Below are positions 56,869-64,000 of a DNA stretch of 64,000 bases, piece after piece. The notes beneath the pieces are model-generated. The model saw nothing but the letters and a program-made list of their open reading frames with translations. It was not told the origin of the DNA and did no database searches. Source of the DNA: Campylobacter concisus (lineage in GTDB: Bacteria; Campylobacterota; Campylobacteria; Campylobacterales; Campylobacteraceae); the NCBI RefSeq assembly GCF_001891085.1, contig NZ_JXUP01000010.1, positions 33,628-97,627 on the forward strand, given 5' to 3'. Every line of letters begins with the position of its first letter. Positions within the stretch are counted from its first letter, which is position 1. The position numbers and the translations under genes are program-made.

Positions 56869-57281
56869 ATTGACAGTAAGGCGTTTTGACAAAAATTTTA
56901 AAACGATAAAACTCTAGAAAGTCTTAACATAGCTAGCAATGTGGAGTAGTAACTTTTAGCATATTTTTGAATTCTGCAAAAAATTTACTAATTTATATTT
57001 TTAAGTTTATAAAAGCTCTATCATACTTTTTATAGTAGCTAGTGAAGTAAAGTTAAATTTTTACTTCACTAGACTTAAAAGTAAAATTTTTAAAGAGCTT
57101 GTGTTTGCTTATACTTTTAATCATTAAGACAATCAATAAAACTCATTGATAAATTTTCTTCTAAATCTTATTTTTAATAAAAATGAATATTAACTTTTTT
57201 AAATAAAGCTAAATATAACAATGTAATTTTAAGTCATTAGGTTATAAAAATTTTTTAAATTTTATTTTTAAGGATTGCAAC
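56869..57281. other. 413-base gap: return to A+T-rich DNA
   Basis: No gene seen. A weak hairpin (CGTTTT...AAAACG, 56882-56905) lies just after the Sel1-like stop, and a perfect 13-bp inverted repeat lies at 57039-57072. Composition returns to A+T-rich, so the right edge of the foreign-looking segment is near 56.87 kb. Confidence 0.55.
57039..57072. repeat. Perfect 13-bp inverted repeat
   Basis: CTAGTGAAGTAAA and TTTACTTCACTAG flank an 8-base loop. No T-run follows immediately, so it is not a classical terminator; it could stop readthrough into the tor operon, or mark an old insertion. Confidence 0.55.
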
Positions 57282-57851
57282 ATGAAAATGCTATTTTTAG
57301 CCCCTGTCTTAGCATGTAGTCTTGCTTTTAGTGCAGATGTCATCGCAAAAGATGCCAATATAACGCTAGATGGCAAGATGATCGGAAAGATCGAGGTTTT
57401 AACACCAGTTGAAGTCGTCGAAAAAGGCGATAAAACGAGTAAGATCAAGGTTAGTGGTGTCGTGTCGGCAAACTACTTAGCCCAACTTCAAAGAAGTATA
57501 GAAGATCCTGAAGTTTTTGTAGCTTTTGATAACGAGAGCGAGACAAATTTCAAAAAAGTAAAAGATCTTGAAGATGACTACGGCGAGGTTTGGTACCAAG
57601 TTGATGGGCTTTATGAAGTGCCAAATGACGCGCTTGGTGGCAACCAAAAAGAGCTTTACGCAAAGGCAAAGAAAATTTACGAAGAGACCTGCTCAGCATG
57701 TCACAGGCTGCATGAACCAAACAGCTTCACAGCTGCTCAGTGGCCAGCAAATTTATCTGGTATGGTCGATGCGAAATTTGTCGCACTTGATGAAACTGAC
57801 CTAAATTTAGTGCTTAAATACCTACAACACAATGCCAAAAAAGTAAAATAA
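57282..57851 (+). CDS. Monohaem cytochrome c partner of the TorA-type reductase
   Basis: 189 residues with a signal peptide (LFLAPVLACSLAFSA). One haem site, CSACH, is near residue 147 (EETCSACHRLHEP), with a likely distal Met in LSGM. The N-terminal half is a distinct domain of unknown fold. It lies 20 bases before the molybdoenzyme gene, as in C. jejuni Cj0265c-Cj0264c, and would pass electrons from the quinol pool to it. Confidence 0.88.
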   Translation: MKMLFLAPVLACSLAFSADVIAKDANITLDGKMIGKIEVLTPVEVVEKGDKTSKIKVSGVVSANYLAQLQRSIEDPEVFVAFDNESETNFKKVKDLEDDYGEVWYQVDGLYEVPNDALGGNQKELYAKAKKIYEETCSACHRLHEPNSFTAAQWPANLSGMVDAKFVALDETDLNLVLKYLQHNAKKVK

Positions 57852-57871
57852 ATTTTCATAAGGGAGAAAAT

Positions 57872-60313
57872 ATGAAAAGACGAGATTTTATAAAATTTTC
57901 TGCACTTGCTGCCACAGCAGCGCAGGCAAACAAGATAGAGGGCGTGACTAAGACCATTTTTGACCAAAACAAAACCTTTGGAGCAAATAGATTTGGTCTA
58001 TTTTGGGCAAATACCAACTCAAATCAAATCGTCTCCATTGATCCATTTGAGGGCGATAAATTCCCAAATACAATGAATAATAGCTTGCCAGACCTCATCC
58101 AAAACGAAAGCCGTGTGCTCTATCCATACGTAAGAAAGAGCTACCTAAAGGCAAAAGGCGCAGCAAAAAGTGAGCTTCGTGGCAAGGAAAAATTTGTGCG
58201 TGTTAGCTGGGATACAGCACTTGATTTAGCTGCAAAAGCCTTAAAAGAAAATTTTGACAAATATGGCCCTGAAAGCATCTACGGCGAATGCTACTGGTGG
58301 GGCGGCAGCGGTAAGATCAGCTGGGGTAGGACTGTTGGTCACAGGATGCTAAAAGTGCTTGGCGGATACGTCGAGGAAAGCGGTGACTACTCAACAGGCG
58401 CTGGCCTTGTCATCATGCCTCATGTCCTTGGAAATAGTGCGGTTTATGACGCTCCTACAAAATGGGAAGCTATGGTTAAAAATGCTAAGAACATCGTATT
58501 TTGGGGTACTGACCCGCTTGTAACTGGTCAAATTTCATGGCAGCCACCAACACATGATGGTTATCTTGGTATTAAAAAGATAAAAGATGCTGGCATTAAA
58601 ACTTATAGTGTTTGCGTCTTTAAAAACGACACCACAAGATACCTTGGCTCTGAAGCTATCATCGTTCGTCCAAACACTGACGTAGCAATGATGCTTGGCA
58701 TGTGCCACTATCTCTATGAAAATAAACTCTATGACGAGGAATTTATCAAAAAATACACAGTTGGTTTTAATAAATTTAAAGATTATTTGCTTGGCACCAC
58801 CGACAAAGTGGTAAAAGACGTAAACTGGGCTAGTAAAATTTGTGGTGTAAAAGCTGAAGATATAGCTAAATTTGCAACAGCGCTTGCAAAAGAGCCAAGC
58901 ACTATCATCGCTGGCAGATCTCTTCAAAGACAAGATCACGGCGAGATGGGCTTTTGGGGTATCGTAACACTTAGTGCGATGCTTGGCCACATCGGTAAAG
59001 AGGGTCTTGGATTTGAGTTTAACCTCTACTACGGAAACGGCAGCACTGATAAGATAGCACCTGCTCTAAAAGGTATCAGTACTAGGATAAGCGAGAAATA
59101 TGAAAACGTAGATGGTGCTCCGTGGAAGAAATTTAAAAACGTAACCATCCCATCTTCAAGATCAATCGAAGCTTTGCAAAATCCTGGCAAAGAGATAGAT
59201 TATGATGGCTCTAAGATCAAACTTCCACATATGAGAGTAGCTTATATGGCCTCTGGTTCGATGTTTACAAGGCATCAAGACGTAAATAACGCCGTAAAAG
59301 CATGGCGTAAATTTGATACTGTTATCACAGCTGAGCCATACTGGACAAGCACAGCTAAACTAAGCGACATCGTCTTACCAGTGGCACTTGAAGTCGAGAG
59401 AAATGACATCAACCAAAGTGTCCCATCAAGCGAATACATCGTGGCATACAAACCAGTAGTTGAGCCAATGGGAGAAAGCAGAAGCGACTACTGGATATGC
59501 TCACAAATTTGCAAACGCTGGGGTAGAGAAGAGGTCTTTACAGAGGGTAAAGATGAGCTTGGCTGGGCAAAAGAGTTTTACGCAGATGCAGTGGAACAAG
59601 CTAAGGCGCTAGATCTTAAAATGCCAAGCTTTGATGAGTTTTGGAAAGAGGGCTATGTAAAATTTGACAAAGACAATGAAGAGACAAAATACTACACAAG
59701 ACTTAGTGCATTTAGAGAAAATCCACACAAAAATCGCCTTGGCACGCCATCAGGTAAGATAGAGATCTACTCTCCAACTATTGCTAAATTTGGATACAAA
59801 GACTTTGCTCCACACTTTGCTTGGATCGAGCCGTTTGAGTGGCTTGGTAGTGAAAAAGCTAAGAAATATCCATTTAGCATCACAACCCCGCACTCAAGAT
59901 ATCGCCTCCACTCTCAGCTAAATAACTCAATAATCAGAAACTACGCTGAAGTGAGCGCAAGAGAGCCAATGCTTATAAACACAAACGACGCTAAGAAAAA
60001 AGGCATCACAACTGGTGATGTAGTGAGAGTCTTTAACGATAGAGGTGAAATTTTAGTAGGAGCGCTTGTCACTGACATCATCCCAGAGCGTGTTATCGCT
60101 ATTTGCGAAGGTGCATGGTACGATCCTGAAGTGCCTGGCGAAAGAAGCCTTTGTAAGCACGGTTGCATCAATGTCCTAACACGCGACAAAGGCACATCTA
60201 GTATCGCTCAAAGCAACTGCGGACATACGATACTAGCGGATCTTGAAAAATATAAAGGCGAGATCAAACCAATAACTGCCTTTTCTAAACCAAAAATTTT
60301 ACAATCTTTGTAG
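57872..60313 (+). CDS. torA: Periplasmic TMAO/DMSO reductase, TorA/BisC-type molybdoenzyme
   Basis: 813 residues. The Tat signal is KRRDFIKFSALAATAAQA. The mature protein has the type III DMSO-reductase pattern: no N-terminal Fe-S cysteines, molybdopterin-contact residues in YGECYWWGGSGKISWGR, and a likely Mo-ligand Ser in SGDYSTGAG. The C-terminal domain ends with QSNCGHTIL. Its closest known counterpart by context is Cj0264c, which reduces TMAO and DMSO. Substrate preference cannot be read from the sequence. It forms a two-gene operon with the cytochrome. Confidence 0.9.
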   Translation: MKRRDFIKFSALAATAAQANKIEGVTKTIFDQNKTFGANRFGLFWANTNSNQIVSIDPFEGDKFPNTMNNSLPDLIQNESRVLYPYVRKSYLKAKGAAKSELRGKEKFVRVSWDTALDLAAKALKENFDKYGPESIYGECYWWGGSGKISWGRTVGHRMLKVLGGYVEESGDYSTGAGLVIMPHVLGNSAVYDAPTKWEAMVKNAKNIVFWGTDPLVTGQISWQPPTHDGYLGIKKIKDAGIKTYSVCVFKNDTTRYLGSEAIIVRPNTDVAMMLGMCHYLYENKLYDEEFIKKYTVGFNKFKDYLLGTTDKVVKDVNWASKICGVKAEDIAKFATALAKEPSTIIAGRSLQRQDHGEMGFWGIVTLSAMLGHIGKEGLGFEFNLYYGNGSTDKIAPALKGISTRISEKYENVDGAPWKKFKNVTIPSSRSIEALQNPGKEIDYDGSKIKLPHMRVAYMASGSMFTRHQDVNNAVKAWRKFDTVITAEPYWTSTAKLSDIVLPVALEVERNDINQSVPSSEYIVAYKPVVEPMGESRSDYWICSQICKRWGREEVFTEGKDELGWAKEFYADAVEQAKALDLKMPSFDEFWKEGYVKFDKDNEETKYYTRLSAFRENPHKNRLGTPSGKIEIYSPTIAKFGYKDFAPHFAWIEPFEWLGSEKAKKYPFSITTPHSRYRLHSQLNNSIIRNYAEVSAREPMLINTNDAKKKGITTGDVVRVFNDRGEILVGALVTDIIPERVIAICEGAWYDPEVPGERSLCKHGCINVLTRDKGTSSIAQSNCGHTILADLEKYKGEIKPITAFSKPKILQSL

Positions 60314-60323
60314 AATTTATATA

Positions 60324-60357
60324 AATTTAGCCCTCGCTTGGGGGCTAAATTATTTTT
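60324..60357. terminator. Bidirectional terminator between torA and the YolD-like gene
   Basis: AATTTAGCCC / GGGCTAAATT (10 bp, 8-base loop) followed by ATTTTT. It begins 10 bases after the torA stop and overlaps the end of the convergent minus-strand gene. Confidence 0.75.
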
Positions 60358-60653
60358 AGGTCATTTATATCTTCAAATTTGATCTTAGTTTTTACAACCA
60401 TAAGAGTTTTATTTTTGAAATTTACGTCAGATATTAGTCCACTAGCACTTGTATAGGTGTAGCCGTCATGATAGCTCACATATACTTCATCAGCCGGCCT
60501 TAGCTCGCTTATCTTTTTTAAAATTTCATCAACCTTGCTCTCATCAAGTTCAAGTTTTTCGCATTTCTCTCGCTCTTTTTGTCGCAAGGCTCGCTCTAAG
60601 GTTGAGAGAGGATTAAACGAGCTAAAAATTTTTGCTCTATCTTTACTCGCCAC
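60345..60653 (-). CDS. YolD-like protein, partner of a Y-family polymerase
   Basis: 102 residues: a basic helical N-terminus (SSFNPLSTLERALRQKERE) and a beta-rich C-terminus (VSYHDGYTYTSASGLISDV, then VVKTKIKFEDINDLKI), which is the layout of YolD-like proteins. These are usually encoded directly after UvrX/YqjW-type polymerases, and here the gene overlaps the polymerase gene by 11 bases on the same strand. The role of YolD in translesion synthesis is not settled. Confidence 0.7.
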   Translation of the reverse strand: MASKDRAKIFSSFNPLSTLERALRQKEREKCEKLELDESKVDEILKKISELRPADEVYVSYHDGYTYTSASGLISDVNFKNKTLMVVKTKIKFEDINDLKII

Positions 60654-61905
60654 TTTTGTGCCCTCCGATCTTTTTATTTCGGTCTTGCCCAGTGGCTTCT
60701 GGTAGTAGATCGATCGCTCTTAAAACCGAGTTTTTACCAAATTTTTCTTTTATGAGATTTAGGGATTTTAAAACTGCCTTTTCTTTAGTATCATCCTCAA
60801 AAAGACTAGAGTGAGCTAGGCTCTCTTTTACTACGTCATTTGCACTAATGCTAATTTGCCTAATGAGCCCAACATTTTTTATCTTATTTAAGAGCAACTC
60901 TTCGGCTGAACTCATCAGCACACTTGAGACATTTGTTGGTGTCTTAAACCGAACGCTTGCACGTTGTAGTGGCTCGAGTTTGTCGGCAAATTTTATATTT
61001 ATCGTTATTCCACTTGCCATTACTTCTTTGTTTATCATCCTAAGCGCTAGCCTATCAGCCATCTCTTTTAGTACGACTACCGCCTCACAACGCTCATAGT
61101 CTCTTGGTAAAATTTCAGAGCTAAAGTAGGATTTTGTGCTTGGTTTATATGCTTTTATGTCAGCTATTGTCGTTGACTCTATGCCATTTGCGTGATCTAT
61201 CGTTATATATGCATCAACTCCAAAAAATTTCTCAAGCAAGCTTCGCGGAGCATTTGCTATATCTTTCATACAAAAAATTCCATGTTTTTCCAGCTTTAGC
61301 CTAGTTTGCTTACCGATACGCCAAAAGTCATCTAGCGGTTGATGCGTCCAAAGACGTTCTTTATAAAGCTGCTCGTCTAAAAATGCAATCCCATCATCAC
61401 TGTGCTTAGCTAGGATATCAAGGGCGATTTTTGCGAGGTATAAATTTGTACCCATGCCACAGGTGGCCGTCACACCAGTAGTTTTTAAAATTTCATCCAT
61501 TATCTTTTTGGCTATGGATTTTGCATCGGTATTATAAAATTTAACATAAGAAGTAAGATCGATAAAGGCCTCATCGATAGAATAGACATAGATATCATCT
61601 TTTGAGACATACTTTAGGTATATCTCATAAATTTTAGCCGCATAGTCGATGTAAAACTGCATTCTAGGTGGTGCAATGATAAATTTTATAGCCTTTGGTA
61701 TTTCAAAAAGCCTGCATCTATTTTTCACACCTTTAGCTCTAAGGGCTGGACTAACGGCTAGGCAAACACTTCCGTTGCCACGGCTATCGTCAGCCACGAC
61801 TAGATCGGCTTTAAACGGATCAATCCCTCGCTCCACACACTCAACTGAGGCGTAAAATGACTTTAGATCAATGACGGCATAAAATTTTTGTGCTTCGTTT
61901 TTCAT
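60643..61905 (-). CDS. Y-family translesion DNA polymerase (UvrX/UmuC-like)
   Basis: 420 residues. FYAVIDLKSFYASVECVERG carries the first metal Asp and the steric gate region, and YVYSIDEAFIDLTSY the second acidic pair (about 105-118). HhH-like DFWRIGKQTRLKLEKHGI and the little-finger domain follow. The type resembles UvrX/YqjW/ImpB rather than canonical DinB. It is followed by a YolD-like gene. It probably copies damaged DNA; LexA control is not visible. Confidence 0.88.
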   Translation of the reverse strand: MKNEAQKFYAVIDLKSFYASVECVERGIDPFKADLVVADDSRGNGSVCLAVSPALRAKGVKNRCRLFEIPKAIKFIIAPPRMQFYIDYAAKIYEIYLKYVSKDDIYVYSIDEAFIDLTSYVKFYNTDAKSIAKKIMDEILKTTGVTATCGMGTNLYLAKIALDILAKHSDDGIAFLDEQLYKERLWTHQPLDDFWRIGKQTRLKLEKHGIFCMKDIANAPRSLLEKFFGVDAYITIDHANGIESTTIADIKAYKPSTKSYFSSEILPRDYERCEAVVVLKEMADRLALRMINKEVMASGITINIKFADKLEPLQRASVRFKTPTNVSSVLMSSAEELLLNKIKNVGLIRQISISANDVVKESLAHSSLFEDDTKEKAVLKSLNLIKEKFGKNSVLRAIDLLPEATGQDRNKKIGGHKSGE

Positions 61906-62002
61906 GGCGTGATTATAGATGAAAATTAGTAAAAGTTCGTTTTTGAAAGATTGATCTTAAGGCTAAAATTTCTAATAAAATTTTTTAGAAACAAAATAAG
62001 TA

Positions 62003-62782
62003 AAATGGATAAATTTTACTAGTGGAGCCAGAGCAAATGCAACGCACAACGAAGTTAATATAATTGGCTCTACTATTGAAAAAAGCGGACAATCAGGTGT
62101 TTATGGTGGTTTAACAGATAGAGGTGATGTAAATTCTATCAAAGTAAAAATAAAAATGGCGAGTCTATGCTTGGGGCTTTTGCTATGCCAACATTTGATA
62201 ACAGCGATGAAGATGCCAAAATAGATGGTAGAGTTAGAAATTATGGACTTGGTATTTTTTCAAGACTAAATTTGCCGCGTGATTTTTATATCGATCTCAT
62301 GGCAAAAGCTGGTAGGAGCCAGACTAAGAAGATTGATGCGAAAGATGTGGATTATAAAATCTCGATGCCATACTACAATGCTAGCTTTGGCATCGGCAAA
62401 AAGATAAAATTTGATAGCGGGCTAAACTACGCACTCTCTTATGTCGGTAGCGATGAGGCAGATATCGGACAAAGCACATTAAAATTTAGCAGCATTACAT
62501 CAAGTAGAGCTAAAATTTACTCAAAAATAGCCTATGATGCTGGCAAATTTAATCCTTATGAAAAAATTAGCGCTGAGTATAAATTTAACACCAAGTCAAA
62601 AATAGTGGTGATCCAAGAAGACGAGGAGATCAGCCTAACTCAAAAAGGTACAAGTTCAGAGGTTGAGGTCGGTCTAAGATATACGCCAACTAATGCAACA
62701 CTCATAAATTTTTGGCATAGCACAATCTTTTGGCAAAAAAGATCAAAGCAGCGCAAAACTTCAGTTTGCTTATAGATTGTAA
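62003..62782 (+). pseudogene. Autotransporter adhesin remnant (end of passenger and beta-barrel)
   Basis: Fragments in three frames belong together. The first is a passenger repeat (KWINFTSGARANATHNEVNI, then STIEKSGQSGVYGGLTDRGDV) from about 62003. Next comes a barrel segment from NGESMLGAFAMPTF (near 62155) through RNYGLGIFSRLNLPRDFYID and GLRYTPTNATLINF (near 62712). The third is a final strand, GIAQSFGKKDQSSAKLQFAYRL, to TAA 62780-62782. Two slips (near 62150 and 62716) and loss of the whole 5' passenger and signal make it nonfunctional. The aromatic-rich end matches an outer-membrane barrel C-terminus. Confidence 0.75.
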
Positions 62783-62814
62783 AATTTAGTGGCTTTTTTG
62801 ACCACTAAATTTTA
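62780..62814. terminator. Bidirectional terminator between the autotransporter remnant and aroC
   Basis: A perfect 13-bp stem (TAAAATTTAGTGG / CCACTAAATTTTA) with a 9-base T-rich loop; A/T runs on both sides allow either direction. Confidence 0.72.
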
Positions 62815-62829
62815 CTCATTTTTATAGAT

Positions 62830-63897
<1,068 letters not shown>

Positions 63898-63905
63898 AAT
63901 TTTTC

Positions 63906-64000
63906 CTATTTTTTGATTTTTTCTAGTGCGATTTTTGCTGCAAGCTGTTGGGCTTGCTTTTTAGAGCTGCCAACGGCACGTGAAATTTCTTTGCCATTTA
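63906..64000 (-). CDS. rnc: Ribonuclease III, C-terminal end (runs off the right edge)
   Basis: The last 30 codons of a minus-strand gene ending at TAG 63908-63906. The product ends GKEISRAVGSSKKQAQQLAA then KIALEKIKK, the C-terminal helix of a double-stranded-RNA-binding domain. The place just before aroC is that of rnc in C. jejuni. The catalytic domain is outside the window. Confidence 0.75.
   Translation of the reverse strand, partial: NGKEISRAVGSSKKQAQQLAAKIALEKIKK

Overview
The window looks like chromosome of an epsilonproteobacterial Campylobacter of the C. concisus / C. curvus / C. showae type. This is inferred from A+T-rich DNA, Campylobacter gene neighbourhoods (purB-nrdA, rlmN-rsmA-rnj, ruvC/dnaA-dnaN-gyrB, typA divergent from fliK-flgD-flgE), many TTG starts and GG-N10-GC sigma-54 promoters before flagellar hook genes. 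The species call is inference; no rRNA or tRNA gene was seen.

Layout. 1-6 kb: the start of class III ribonucleotide reductase nrdD (runs off the left edge), two small lipoproteins, class I nrdA and purB. 6-18 kb: an RluA-type pseudouridine synthase; a minus-strand chain of stop/start-overlapping genes (1094-aa SF1 helicase, hisF, a nucleoside-phosphorylase-like gene, rlmN, a 35-aa membrane protein); then a plus-strand RNA/LPS group (rsmA, rnj, kdsD, RsuA/RluB-type synthase) and a frameshifted Sel1-repeat pseudogene.

18.5-33.3 kb: a minus-strand sulfite-respiration cluster of the mcc type known from Wolinella succinogenes. It holds a two-component system with a haem-c-like sensor, octahaem MccA with the unusual CX15CH haem site, the FKBP isomerase MccB, the Fe-S protein MccC, the NrfD-type quinol dehydrogenase MccD and a dedicated CcsA-type haem lyase. 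A seven-gene accessory module follows: a Sel1 protein, a tandem NosL protein, a small protein, an FtsX/LolD-type ABC transporter, a CPYC membrane protein and a secreted protein. This module is the least understood and most interesting part of the window.

33.5-49.4 kb: pyrE, a Na+/H+-antiporter-family gene interrupted by a frameshift, the large hook protein gene under a sigma-54 promoter, thyX, an orphan D12-class adenine methylase coupled to luxS, a MOSC protein, ruvC and the probable replication origin (DnaA-box clusters on both sides of dnaA). dnaN, gyrB, queF with a long basic tail, an HD-domain protein, the SRP RNA on the minus strand and a small conserved hypothetical gene follow.

49.5-64 kb: fliK-flgD-flgE under a second sigma-54 promoter, divergent from typA; a G+C-rich foreign-looking segment (slipped lipoprotein gene, a 31-residue proC 5' fragment, a Sel1-like gene); a cytochrome c / TorA-type molybdoenzyme pair; a Y-family polymerase with a YolD-like partner; an autotransporter remnant; aroC; and the 3' end of rnc. 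Overall this is a core chromosome around the origin with anaerobic respiration modules (sulfite; TMAO/DMSO) and several decaying or recently transferred segments.
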